Source of the DNA: Girardinichthys multiradiatus
Lineage: Eukaryota > Chordata > Actinopteri > Cyprinodontiformes > Goodeidae
Direction of reading: 5' to 3'
Assembly: GCF_021462225.1 (NCBI RefSeq)
Contig: NC_061818.1
Location: 21,773,978 to 21,837,977 of the forward strand
DNA length: 64,000 nt
This document shows positions 1 to 10,338 of this stretch, one piece after another. The notes beneath the pieces were generated by a model. The model was not told the origin of the DNA, searched no databases, and worked only from the letters and a program-made list of their open reading frames with translations. Each line of letters begins with the position of its first letter. Position 1 is the stretch's first letter. A program made the translations under genes and the position numbers.

Positions 1-480
1 CTGTCACCACTGTGAAGCGTGATGGTGGCAGCATCATGCTCCAGAGATGTTTTTCTTAAACACAGAGATGATAGAAATATGGATAAAGTTAAACACAGGG
101 CAACATTGAGTGGAAACAGAGGCTGCAAAAGTCATGAGACATTTTCATATGTTAGGATGGCCCAGTCAAAGTCCAGATCTAAATCCTATGTTTGCTTGAA
201 AATTACTGTTTGCAGAGAGATAGAAGCATAGGCACAAATGTCAGTCTCTAGAGGTGCAAAGCTGATAGAAACATAGCCCCAAAAGATATGCAGTGAAAAA
301 GTATTTCTACAACGTTGACAAATGAGATGAATACATATGAACATCAAAACCTCCTGTTGTATCATGAGTTACTTTATGTTGGTCTATCACAAAAAATCCT
401 GTGAAAATTTCCTGGGGTTGTTATGTGACAAAATGCGAACGAATACGTGCATTATTTCCTTCATGACACAGCTTTAACTT
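1..480 (+). mobile_element. Tc1/mariner transposon relic (3' part), cut by window edge
   Basis: Position 20 onward carries the DNA form of the Tc1 transposase motif HGGGSIMLWG (GGTGGCAGCATCATGCT). It is followed by the usual later blocks: AGGATGGCCCAGTCAAAGTC near 155, TCAGTCTCTAGAGGTGCAAAG near 241, and the 3' inverted-repeat text TATGTTGGTCTATCACAAAA near 374. Many substitutions and gaps break all frames, so it is dead. The order of blocks follows my memory of the fish consensus. Confidence 0.75.
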
Positions 481-568
481 TTTTTCTAACAATTTCAAAA
501 ATCAACCAATATTATTTTAAATAATTTCTAGCTTTAATGCCAGTCTGGAAACACAAAAACAAAAAACT

Positions 569-574
569 TTTATT
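569..574 (-). terminator. Candidate polyadenylation signal for the metrnl-like gene
   Basis: AATAAA on the minus strand, about 450 nt past the stop codon at 1022. It is the first canonical hexamer found by eye in this direction. The 3' end is not proven. Confidence 0.4.
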
Positions 575-1021
575 TCAATTGCGATGATAACAACAAGAAA
601 ATACAGACTCCTACAGGCATATGTATGTACAAGCCTAAAGTCATTAAGTCAAGCTGTGAGGACAAATAGTCGATCTTCGTCTTCCCTCCCACCTCAGGTT
701 GTAAAGCTCTGATCGCACCGAGACCGCAGAGTGAACAACAGCTAATGTGAGGAGAGTTTAAAAAGAGAGCAGCAACCCAACCCCTCCTCAGCTTCCCAGG
801 AGTAAAGCCAGTGATTGGAGACAGACAAAGGCCAACCCTTTCTGAGCCTCAGTTCAGGAGGCCCTGCTGTTCTGCCCTACCACATGCGTTTTCCAGCAGC
901 ATTTCAGCAGCTTTGCCCCCGCTGTTGAACCTTGATGCCACCTTGTTGGCATATGACAGCTTTACAGGGTCCCCACAGCGCCATTACAGAGTCTATTTGG
1001 CTCTTAAAACAACACAGCTCT

Positions 1022-1350
1022 TCAGTCTAGGGGGAAGTTGCAGAAAGTCCTACGTCCCATCCTGGCCTTGTGATAGATGGACAAGAAGTCTTTGTAGCGT
1101 GGGGCGCACCCTAACCAAGCTTCCTCAAAATGGTCTGACCCCATGAAGAGAAACTGTCCGTCCCCAGGCTTCACGTGGCACTGCAGGAGCGTTCGAATGC
1201 GTCCATGTCGGGACTGAGATGACACATATGGATGCACTTGTTGCTCAAAAACTCCACTGCACTGCAAGTAACCCTTTGTTGTCCACACCTCCACCAGTGA
1301 TGTCTGCCGTCGAGAGTCATGGAAGACATTCTTGATGTAGCCTCGAACCA
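1022..1350 (-). CDS. metrnl: metrnl-like exon 4 (C-terminal NTR-like part)
   Basis: 329 nt. The acceptor is TTTTGTAG before 1350 and the stop codon ends at 1022. Encodes VRGYIKNVFHD, then GRIRTLLQC, PGDGQFLFMG and EAWLGCAPRYKDF, the best conserved block of meteorins, and ends in a cysteine-containing tail. Confidence 0.9.
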
Positions 1351-4300
1351 CTACAAAATATAAGAAAAGGTTTCCTTAAAAAAAAATTTTTGTTTTTTTA
1401 AACGCAAGTGCCACTCTTTTTGGTAACCCTACTGACTGTACAACCAACTTTTTTCAGTTGTACAGCATTTGACACTGTGTAGACAATTAGTAGCAATTAC
1501 ACCTTAAACCACCACACATGGTGTATGTATACTACTAATGCCTGTTCATGCATGTTCCATACACACCAATGATTGTGCTGGAATCACTTTGATCACACAA
1601 AGAGATCATTCTTCTTCCCACAGTCTCTCTAGATGTGTCAAACTCAAATACGCAGTGGGCCAAAATTTAAATTGGACAAGAGGCAGGCCATCCTTAATGT
1701 TTATTCAAAAAACTTTACATGTTATATTCTTTGGCTACAGTAACATTTGCTTCACAAACAACAGGTTTGAATCCCTGCATGGAGTTTGCATGTTCTCCAC
1801 ATGCATGCGTGGACTCTCTGGGTACTCCAGCTTCCTCCCACAGTCCAAAAACACAACTGTTAGATTAATTGGTTTATCTAAATTAATAGGTGTGTGTGCA
1901 TTGTTGTCTGTTTCTGTGATGGACTGGCGACCTGTCCAGGGTGTACCCTGTCTGTCACCCAGTAACCGCTGGAGATAGGCAAGGGATAAGCGTGTATGGA
2001 CTATGGAAGGATAATTTATTTTCCCCCAGTTAATAAATGTACTCAGGTTAAAGATAGGATTTTTCTAAAATTATGAGATATAGCTGTTACAATAAAAGAT
2101 AATGTTTCATTATTATTATTATTTTACAACCAGATGTGGCTGTAAGTGTGGGGGTTGCTGTAGCTTCTTGAAATAAAAATTAAGTGCCTGTAATCTTCAG
2201 CAGTTAAAATACTGTATATGGCAACAAAGGGGAACCACTTGTTCAGCAGTTGGTGTTTTCAGTTCCCAAAACTTTACTGAGTTTCTACAGTTTACTTGTG
2301 TGGTGCTTTGCAACAAAACGTGATGCAACACAGAGATGAACTGTTGCAATTTATTGTTATTTGTATTATAATGTTTTTATTTATTATAATGCTATATTTG
2401 CAAAGTGAAAAAGTTCTAACTCAACCTAAAACAGATGTGGGTTGCCTTATACGATCAAACCCTGCATGTACTTACCAAAATCACTGCTGCAGACAGCCAT
2501 GAGCAATTCTGTGTCATTGCAGGGTCGGCATGAAGCTGTGGGTGAAGAGAATACGCATGCTGTGTTAATATAAGCTGATTTTTTGACCCATTTTTCAACT
2601 TTCAATCAATAGTTCTTGCCCTTTGAGATTCCTATCCATTATGCCTGACAGTGATCGAGAGAAGGTTGTCAATCCTCCCTAGTGCTTCCCTGACCTGCAT
2701 ACGGTCTCCATTCATCACCGAGCCCACATCACAGACCGGGGCTCCATGGTTTACTTGAAGGAATGCTGCTCCTGCATTTGTGCTCTGCCCACAGCATCAC
2801 TTCCACATCCACACCCCACGCTGGTCTTGACCCCATGTTTGGCTTCTTTTGTGCACACCTAATTGAATGACCCCATGCCAATGCAGAGGGCTGCAGGAGT
2901 CAAACACTCCGCCAGACTGCCAATACAGAAAAGATAAACAGGCAGTTGTTTATGAAGGGCAGGGGATGACATCAGCACGCCAGGAACGGTCCACACACAT
3001 GGATAAATGCTAATAAATAGACTGGTACAATGATAAGGCATTTGTGGAATCTGCAAAGTATTTGCGTGTTGAATGCAGGCATGCTGGCCCGGTGCCCTCC
3101 AGCCGCCCTGTCGTCTGCTGTGTCATCTCTGCTTTGTGTCCTGATGGAAACCAGACAACCAGACAAAACATAAGACTGACCAGCAGCTGCTTTTTCTCCT
3201 CAACAAGACATATCCCTGTTAAATTAGCACTGTTTTTATGCCTGATTTTAATATAAAAACATATGTTTTTGATGAGTTTTGAGTGTGTTTCTCTTCTGTT
3301 TTGGCTGATTTGTTTTTTACTTCAGACAGGGATTTGGGCCTTTTCTGTTGTGCTGAAGAAAGAGCTGAGACTAAAAATTAAAGCTCTTGTTTTACTGGTT
3401 CGTGTAGGTTCTGACCATCAGCCATAGTACTGAGATAAGGATCCTGAGATAAGGAATCAGATCCTGGATACAAGCAGCCAAAATTAGGTGGTTAGATGGT
3501 GTCAGATTTGGAGAAAGAGTGAGGAGCTCAGTCATTCAGGGGGAGCTTGAAGAAAAGGATGCTCCTCTGCATTGAAAAGAATCAGATGAGTATCTTGCTC
3601 AGGACACTGCTTGGCAGCCTTCCTTTGGAGGTTTTCCAAACACATCCCTGTGGAAGGAGAGAGCCTGAGGCTGACCAAAAACTCACAGGAGGTTTTAAAT
3701 ATTTTTTTGCCCTTGGGACCATCTTGGTATTGCTGAGAATGAGCTGGAAAGTGCCGCTAGGCAGAAAGATGTCTAGGTTTCCCTCCTGGACTTGTTATCC
3801 TCGTGACCCAGTTTCAGATAGGCGAAGATAATGGATGGACACATTATTTGCCATTTAAAGCCAACAACATGCCCGCTGGCCAATGCTTTCTTATTGGATT
3901 TTAACTGGTGTTTTCCCTGTATGACCTTTCATTAAAACAGGTCTTTCTAACATGCGACAGTGCAACCATATATTCAAACCGAAATCTGAACCCATCTGAT
4001 GTGTCTGATATTCAGAAAAATTACTGAAAATCATTTCCTTTCCTTTCCTTTCCTTTCCTTTCCTTTCCTTTCCTTTCCTTTCCTTTCCTTTCCTTTCCTT
4101 TCCTTTCCTTTCCTTTCCTTTCCTTTCCTTTCCTTTCCTTCCCTTTCCTTTCCTTTCCTTTCCTTTCTAAAGCCCAATCAAAACTTGTAAACAGTACCCC
4201 TAAACATTGTAGTTTGCTGCAAAGATCATCACTTTACTTTTAAAACATTTAAGTGATCTTTAGATAATTACAGATCCAGGTGAGTGTTCAATGCTTATTT

Positions 4301-5499
4301 AACACCTTAGCAAAGAATAATGGATCCTGGCACATACATATTGGGAGACCCCAAATCATTTATGTCGGACTTTGCAGCTCTAACAAAAAAGCTTGGTTGT
4401 CTCCTCACATGTGGAGTTCCTCAGGGATGTATTCTTGATTTCATGTTTGATCTACGTTTTTATGCCATAGTTAACTAAAGCTACAGTTATCTTGAGAGCC
4501 TCACTGGACTGTCGAGTCTAGACCAAACATCAGATAGAAATGTCTATGAGAATAAAATAAATAGATCAATTTTGGACCTTCTTTCTTATGATATAAAATC
4601 TTGGTTCATTGGAACCTAAATACATGCCAACATTATTAATGTCTGTTGTCTAAGTCAGTTTCTTTGACAAGTGTGCCCTCTTTTCAACTAATCTGAGAAA
4701 GCGATCTTGGCCTGTGTTTCATATAGACTTGACTACTGTAATAGCTTTTATTTTGATATTAATCAGTTACTGCTGTCAGATATAAAATGTACCTAACTGT
4801 TGCAGCTCAGTTTTTGACTGGTACACACAAGCCAAATGACTTCTCACCTATTTTGGCCTATTTACAATGACTTCCTGTTCATTTTTATTTTTTTTCAACA
4901 ACTATTGGTTTTTTTGAGTTTGTATCTCCAGACATCTGCTGCCTTTTAACTTTATATCAAATATATAATAGTTTGAAAAGGTCACTGAGGTCAGGTTCTT
5001 AGATGTAAAGAGCAGTGGGATGTAGCCTGGTTTCCTTGCTAGGTCCTTTTGGGTCATAACAAACACCTCCCACCATTAATTATAATTTAAAAACTCACTT
5101 TTATTATTTGACATGTAAACCAAACTGAGGTGTCATATATTTTACTATATGAAGTTAGTGATTTTTAATAATTAAATGGGTTTTCATTTAGTTTTACATT
5201 GCTATAGACCTACTTATATGGTTCTACAACTTTGGATCAACGTTTTCAAGACTACTAAAATAGTAAGGATATAGTTAGGTCTCAACATGGGCTAAATAGT
5301 GTTGATAAAGTTTATTTAAGTGAATTTGTTTCAGTCTGTTCTTCTGTTCTCACAAAGAGAACGTATTAATAAAACTCTGCTGGTCCATCAGTTACTTTTT
5401 AATGTACATAAAAAACAATCACCCTTAAAAAGATTAAAAGAAATGTGTGATAACTGACAAAATACTTTTTCACCTAATTAACAATTATTTCAGAAACAT

Positions 5500-5555
<56 letters not shown>

Positions 5556-6515
5556 TCCTTACCCATAATTTGAAAAATAAATACCCTTATACGTGTTTAA
5601 ATTACAGCACCCAATTAAACTTAATGAACAAAAGGGTCCACACTCACTCTCCAACCCACTGTTGGCGCTCCTGTTGCGCAGCAGCTTGTATCTAAAGCCC
5701 ACTATGCGTCTGCTCCATGTTTCGGGACTCTGCGGACCGGCCTGGAGGTAGATGACGGGCCTGTGTGGCTCACCCGCCTGGAAACAGAACACTTGCCGCC
5801 CGGTGCGCCCGCCGTCTTCTGTCACCAGTAGCTCCAGCTCTCCGGCCCGCTCAATAAAGACGCTGGCTCCGCTGAGGGATGGAAACTCTTGGATGCAGAC
5901 CGTGTTGTACCGGATGGACGACAAATTGGGTTCGAGTGCCACCCTGAGAGCCTGACCCGGGTAGACCCACCTGACGGAACCCTCCGTGCAGCGGAGCCGC
6001 ACCTGGAGAACGATCCTGGGGTCCGCGCCTACTGCAAAACCGCTGCATGCAAAAGAACCGGAGCCTGGATTTAAGCGGCCTTTTGAATCAGATTCTGACG
6101 GCATGCACAGTGGTTTTTGAATGAAAAGTTTTAAAAAGTACTCATTGCAAGTATATAGCTAATAATCGCAATGAAAATTTATAATAAACATAAATAGTTT
6201 ATGTCTTAAAAAAACAGAAAATGTGGGTGAACGGTTAAAACACCCCCACCCAACTATAACTATCATATTAAATATGCATAATCATTTACTCGTCTTACAC
6301 AACTATCCAAAATGTAGTTTCGGACGTTTTTAATAATATGTTAACAGTGTATAATTGTTTGTGTTGCCATTTGACCTGTTTTTTTTTTTTTTCATGAATA
6401 TATTATTTTTTAAAATCAGAGAAGCTGCTCACCTTCCAGTCCAGTTGCAAAGATCAGCTGCACAACGAAGAACCAAAACAGGCAGGCAGGCGACGATGAT
6501 CACACTTGGCAACAT
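1022..6515 (-). CDS. metrnl: Meteorin-family secreted protein (meteorin-like), 4 exons
   Basis: Exons read on the minus strand: 6515-6433, 6042-5648, 2535-2476 and 1350-1022. All introns are GT-AG and the frame closes to 288 residues, close to human METRN and METRNL (about 290-310). The ATG at 6515 gives a hydrophobic signal peptide (MLPSVIIVACLPVLVLRCAA) followed by the family start DLCNWTGSG. Later family marks are LRCTEGSVRWVYPG, TVCIQEF, SGASVF-ERAGELELLV, SCRPCNDTELLMAVCSSDF, GRIRTLLQC, FLFMG and EAWLGCAPRYKDF. About eleven cysteines lie in the predicted mature chain, in keeping with a disulphide-rich secreted factor. Meteorin proteins are neurotrophic or metabolic secreted signals. The N-terminal part is divergent: the usual GLT after CSWxGS reads GFA. 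The choice between metrn, metrnl and a fish-specific paralogue is therefore open. Human METRNL and the CBX cluster share 17q25, which favours metrnl. Confidence 0.85.
1436..1465. repeat. Short inverted repeat in metrnl-like intron 3
   Basis: CTGTACAAC at 1436-1444 is repeated exactly in reverse complement at 1457-1465, around a 12-base loop that includes a T run. Probably chance or transposon debris. Confidence 0.5.
1755..1990 (+). repeat. Fish interspersed repeat (GACTGGCGACCTGTCC family), copy 1
   Basis: Contains GGAGTTTGCATGTTCTCC, CTTCCTCCCACAGTCCAAA, TGGACTGGCGACCTGTCCAG and CGCTGGAGATAGG. This is the core of a very common teleost interspersed repeat. It sits in intron 3 of the metrnl-like gene. 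Further copies are at 6.99 kb (+), 13.65 kb (-) and 50.13 kb (-). Confidence 0.75.
2476..2535 (-). CDS. metrnl: metrnl-like exon 3
   Basis: 60 nt. The acceptor is CACCCACAG before 2535 and the donor is GTAAGTAC after 2476. Encodes SCRPCNDTELLMAVCSSDF, matching the APCRPCSDTEVLLAVCTSDF block of human METRNL. The exon is too short to appear as an obvious open frame. Confidence 0.85.
3540..3835 (+). mobile_element. Non-LTR retrotransposon 3' relic
   Basis: The plus-strand frame at 3547-3831 reads CIEKNQM, then LPLEVFQTHPCGRR, LRMSWKVPLG and YPRDPVSDRRR. This is a degraded form of the C-terminal text of a common fish LINE (IERSQMRWFGHL, LPLEVFRACPTGRR and so on) and ends in ATGGATGGA. It lies in the large intron 2 of the metrnl-like gene, in the orientation opposite to that gene. 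Confidence 0.6.
4033..4167. repeat. (TTTCC)n microsatellite
   Basis: About 27 units of a TTTCC pentanucleotide with one visible interruption near 4141. Lies in intron 2 of the metrnl-like gene. The SFPFL peptide read from it is an artefact. Confidence 0.97.
4345..5060 (+). mobile_element. L2/CR1-like LINE reverse-transcriptase relic
   Basis: Near 4405-4440 the plus strand reads LTCGVPQGCIL, the reverse-transcriptase VPQG motif. Near 4800-4880 it reads a damaged form of the QLSFLTGTHK and LFWPIYNDFLF block that follows the RT in fish L2-type elements. Stops and frameshifts occur throughout, so this is an old fragment. Confidence 0.55.
5499..5560. repeat. (CTTT)n microsatellite
   Basis: About 15 perfect CTTT units, 90 bases from the exon 2 donor of the metrnl-like gene. 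On the transcribed (minus) strand it is an AAAG tract just inside intron 2. Confidence 0.97.
5648..6042 (-). CDS. metrnl: metrnl-like exon 2
   Basis: 395 nt. The acceptor is GCATGCAG before 6042 and the donor is GTGAGT at 5647. It encodes the CUB-like central part with RLRCTEGSVRWVYPG, RYNTVCIQEF and RRIVGFRYKL, and ends in phase 1 (one base carried to exon 3). The open frame continues upstream of the acceptor only as intron read-through. Confidence 0.85.
6433..6515 (-). CDS. metrnl: metrnl-like exon 1 (signal peptide)
   Basis: 83 nt coding from the ATG at 6515 to the donor at 6432-6431 (AAG|GTGAGC). Encodes the signal peptide and DLCNWTG and leaves two bases (AG) for the next codon. An upstream ATG on the same strand (near 6555) runs into a stop before the donor, which supports this start. 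Confidence 0.8.
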
Positions 6516-6626
6516 ATCCGGAGGAATCCACAGAGAGGCCGACGGCGGTGCATGGTTTGAATGCTGAGAGGGAAACCTGCAGAGCGAACTGAAAAGACAA
6601 GCAGATTGCCTTCTGGCTGCAGATCT

Positions 6627-6718
6627 CCCTCTCTCTCTGTCTCTCTCTCTCTCTCAGGATCCAATTAGTCCTGATCCAGTTGTTAGGGGCTGCTGGCCTC
6701 TGCAGCTTATTATATCTG
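6627..6718 (-). promoter_or_regulatory. Candidate core promoter of the metrnl-like gene
   Basis: Read on the minus strand, a TATA-like CAGATATAATAAG (6718-6706) lies about 200 bases before the ATG at 6515. It is followed by a GA-rich tract (6655-6627) that would lie in the 5' UTR. No transcript data, so tentative. Confidence 0.35.
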
Positions 6719-6989
6719 CCCCTCTGAAGACCCGGTCAGTTTGAAAAGACTGCGGCCATCTGTTGAGAGCAGTGCGCTTTTCTGCAGCGGTATTCATTTA
6801 CTTGAAGAAATCCATTATCCTACTTTTACATTAGTACTGAAGTGTCCAGCCACATTCTTTAAACTCTCTGTTAAAACCCCTGAAACTGTTTAAGATCTGC
6901 TTGTAAAACAGAGGTATGTGCAAATAAGGGTACAGGATGTGTTATATATAGGAGGTAACTCAATTTTTTTTGCATAAAATGTGTACATT

Positions 6990-7108
6990 TCTCCTGTCCA
7001 GGGTGTATCCGGCCTCTCGCCCATAGACTGCTGGAGATAGGCACCAGCTCCCCCGCAACCCACTATGGAATAAGCGGTAGAAAATGACTGACTGACTGAC
7101 TGTGTACA
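6990..7108 (+). repeat. Fish interspersed repeat (GACTGGCGACCTGTCC family), copy 2, GACT tail
   Basis: Starts with CTGTCCAGGGTGTATCC and ends in an unusual (GACT)n tail. The segment 7023-7095 is almost identical, in reverse complement, to 13653-13725. Confidence 0.8.
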
Positions 7109-7109
7109 T

Positions 7110-8540
7110 TTATGGACAATTGAATTGAGGCTGAGACGATTATATAAATATAAATGTAAAAAAAACAAAAACAAATTCAAGATTTATAAGAAGACTCGGG
7201 CCTATATATACAGGACCCATAACTAAAAAATTATAAAATGACAAAGGCATAATATACAGGAAATCTGAGCAGCTAATAAATAAAAGTCAGTTTACATAAA
7301 ACAGTTTAGACCAGTGGCCCCTCAGTCTATATGACAAGCTCACACTCTTGTGTGTGCAGTATATGTACTGTTTACAGCACCTTGCAGATGCTGCATTGAG
7401 TTTAAAAGTTGACTTCATAAATCTAAAATTGCTTTGCATGTGCAAACGTCTGCATCTAGACATTTCCTTCACTCCCCCCGCAGCATTAGAGTGGTGTGTG
7501 TTTGTGTTTGTACTCCATCTAGTGGCAGGAGGACACACAGACACACGTTTCCTCACATCTGGAAGGCTTCAGTGGCCTGAGCAGGAGGGCTGTAACTCAT
7601 CGAGCTGCAATTTTGTTGTGCAGAGTCGTGCGGAATTAGTTACCAGCTTTCATCAATGATTAATCAGGTCAGTTCCGCTTCGTTTTAACCTGCGGCCTTT
7701 TTGCATACACGTACACACCCTCAAGATCTTGGCAGTGCCTGGCGACATCTTGTGGAGGTTAAACTCAGTGGCGCGTAATAGTTCAAGTGCCGCATAAAGA
7801 CCGCTTCCATCAGATTTGTACGTTTAATCCATGTGTTTCAGTGCTGAACACAGCTTCTGTCATGATCATGAAAGCATGTAGGAATATGATCATATATGTC
7901 AGTCCAAACCACTGGATTCGATCTTAGATGAGTGTCTTGAGAGGTGAAATGATTAGTTTATTTTATTGGCACATTTGATCTAAAGTAAAAAGAACAGACA
8001 GAGAGCGAGAGTAAAAAGAAACTGGTTGCAGTGATTTTCCAGGATTTCAGAGAGACAAAGCAAAGTCAGATGAATAGCGGCTTTGTGCTCACAGTCACAG
8101 AGAAGCCTGGCTTCTACAGCAGGGCCCTAATGGATCAAGGTGATGCATGACCTTAATGGAAAACCCCGATCTCTAAGATATTAGCCCGAAGCTTCCCTTC
8201 AAAGATAATCTAACCAATTTCAAATAAGGGAAACGCTGAAAAACTCGTTTATCCAACAGAATGCGGCTCCCTGCGGGCGCACATTGCACCCAGATGGCTC
8301 ACTGGGCCGGGTATTAAAATATCGGTTATTATAATTTAATCTGTTTTTATTGTGATAAAGAAGCGGGTTTAATATAACTGATGTTGTGTTTACATCGACA
8401 TCCGACCTTTGGATTCCTTCTGAGAAATGCCTGCAGCGTAATCATCTGTTTGTAGGGCATAAAATGTAATCAGCAACAATTCTATAATTAATTCAAAGAC
8501 CTTTATTCTGCTGAACCTATGCGTCGTCATATAGCCAGAT
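7110..8540. other. Intergenic stretch between the metrnl-like gene and cbx8 3' region
   Basis: No coding exon, RNA gene or clear transposon recognised. Open frames are short and without family likeness. It lies downstream of cbx8 and upstream of the metrnl-like promoter. Confidence 0.5.
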
Positions 8541-8544
8541 ATAT

Positions 8545-8810
8545 ACGCCAGTAAAGTTCCTGCTCAAATTTCAACAAAACGCTCCGACCCCTAAACAAAA
8601 GACCCACATTAAAATGTGACAAGAAAGTCCGACTGTCTGGAAGGAAAAACTAAATTAAAGACTAAACAATTATGTACTGGGTCCCGGGGTTACCTAGTAG
8701 AACATTTTAGAAATCTAGATAAAAGTTCAGAACATTAAGAAAATTCGCATATGCATGTCTAAATTTGGACATGATGAGGTTGCAAAAATGTCTATTTCAA
8801 CTGCAAGTGG
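8545..8810 (+). repeat. Unnamed interspersed repeat A, copy 1
   Basis: Carries the same ordered words seen at 17.1, 28.7 and 43.8 kb: CTCAAATTTCAACAAAACG, CCCTAAACAAA, CAAGAAAGTCCGACTGTCTG, AAAGACTAAACAATT, AGAACATT and GCATGTCTAAATTTGGACAT. I do not recognise it as a named family. Confidence 0.6.
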
Positions 8811-9032
8811 GAGTACGGTTATCTATCTCATTGGAAAGAAGACATGCACTTCTCAGAAGATATTAAAACATATGAACATGTAATTGGCATATTGAAAATT
8901 GTATATATTATTCTCAGTTATCATTGGGAAAACCTTTATAGACAATACAGCCATCAACGCCTTGTTATAGTAGCTACCAGATTTTTGCCAGGCCTCCCCC
9001 CCATCACCCTAATCTTTAGTTCAATCTTTAGT

Positions 9033-9067
9033 ATCTATATCTATATCTATCTATCTATATATATATA
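9033..9067. repeat. Short (TATC)n/(TA)n microsatellite
   Basis: About eight imperfect TATC units that run into a TA tract, about 480 bases past the cbx8 stop codon. Confidence 0.9.
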
Positions 9068-9408
9068 TTTCAAAGTTCTGCCTAAAGAGACTTCATACTC
9101 CAGAAAAAATATAATTGTGCTCTTTTTGACCAATAGATTCCCAATAATTCATGAAAATATCTTTTTGACATTCTGATGGAAGCTACAAGAACTGCATGCT
9201 TTAGCAAACAAGTGAGAAACTACAAACCGTTTGACTTCTAATTTCTGTTACAAGGACAGATATAAAAAAAGTCAAGATTTTCACTTTTTTGTTTCTGTTT
9301 TTTGTGGATCACTGCTACAGGTATTATCAATGTATATGTTTTTACTATCAGTTAGGGAAAAAAAATGTCAAAATAAACACCTCCTTATCATACAATGCCT
9401 CTTTCATT

Positions 9409-9414
9409 TTTATT
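9409..9414 (-). terminator. Candidate polyadenylation signal for cbx8
   Basis: AATAAA on the minus strand, 127 nt after the stop codon. A longer 3' UTR is possible. Confidence 0.4.
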
Positions 9415-9540
9415 TTCTCCAGCAGCGTATTAAATATCTGTATGTACACGTTTGAAAGTTACATAGAAAAGATATAGTCTTACAGTAGGCCTGTTTGTTA
9501 GTTGCGCGTTAATATTCCACTGTGAACTACATGAAAATAC

Positions 9541-10338
9541 TCATCTTTTATCTTTGAAAAAGCCTTTAGCAGTGCTGCTCTCTCTGATGGTCACAGTCAA
9601 CAGATTCATGGTGACATCTGTCACCGTCACAGTGTCCCAGTTGGTGAAACAGGGGTTCCAGGTTGGGGTTAAGGGAGCAGACGGGTCGGGCTGTGGGGAC
9701 AGGACAGGGACTTGGTGTCTCCACTCCTCTGCAGAGCGCTTCAGCTTGCTCTGTTGGGGAAAATCCCTCCCGCTCAAACTGTGAGTTCTGCGTCCCTCAG
9801 GATCACTTTTATGCATGCTTGGACTGAAGGCGCATGTGTAAGACAGCCCTGTGTGTCTCTGCTCACTGCTGGATTTTGGCGTGATTGTGGTTTCTTCCTG
9901 AAACCTCTTGGTCAGCTGCAGGAGGTTGTGATCTGACGTCTCTCCGTGATGTTGCAGGTGTCGGGACATGATGGACTGCTCTTCCAGTGACCTGCTCCGC
10001 TTGGAGGCCAGCTCTGCCGAGCTGCAGGCGTCATGCGGATCATAATGCAGGTGGAGCTTTGGCTTGCGCCCTCGCTTTCTGGGGCACCGCATGGACTGCT
10101 GGTCCAGGAGAACTTCTGTTTGAGTGGGTCTTGGCCTCCTCTCCAGCTCTGGGGCACGGATCGGGAAGCTTTCCCCTCTGTTGACCGCGCTTGGGGGGAA
10201 GATGGTGGGAACCACAGCACGTAAACCTTCGCGGGCCCTCGGAGTTATGACAGGCTCCGGGGTGGGATAGGACACCTGGATTGCTCTGGGAGTGTCTCTT
10301 CTAAACTCATACGTCTTCTCTTTAGCTTTGGCTTTGGC
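9541..10338 (-). CDS. cbx8: cbx8 exon 5 (last)
   Basis: 798 nt including the stop; acceptor GTCCTCAG before 10338. Begins [12 protein letters not shown] and ends with the Pc box. The frame is open for another 72 nt upstream of the acceptor, which is intron. Confidence 0.95.
   Translation of the reverse strand, partial: AKAKAKEKTYEFRRDTPRAIQVSYPTPEPVITPRAREGLRAVVPTIFPPSAVNRGESFPIRAPELERRPRPTQTEVLLDQQSMRCPRKRGRKPKLHLHYDPHDACSSAELASKRSRSLEEQSIMSRHLQHHGETSDHNLLQLTKRFQEETTITPKSSSEQRHTGLSYTCAFSPSMHKSDPEGRRTHSLSGRDFPQQSKLKRSAEEWRHQVPVLSPQPDPSAPLTPTWNPCFTNWDTVTVTDVTMNLLTVTIRESSTAKGFFKDKR

Noticed and set aside
3999..4190. SFPFL-repeat open frame
   Set aside because: Translation of the TTTCC microsatellite.
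6043..6104. In-frame upstream extension of the metrnl-like exon 2
   Set aside because: Lies beyond a good acceptor (GCATGCAG) and lacks a signal peptide; exon 1 at 6433-6515 supplies one and fits the phase.
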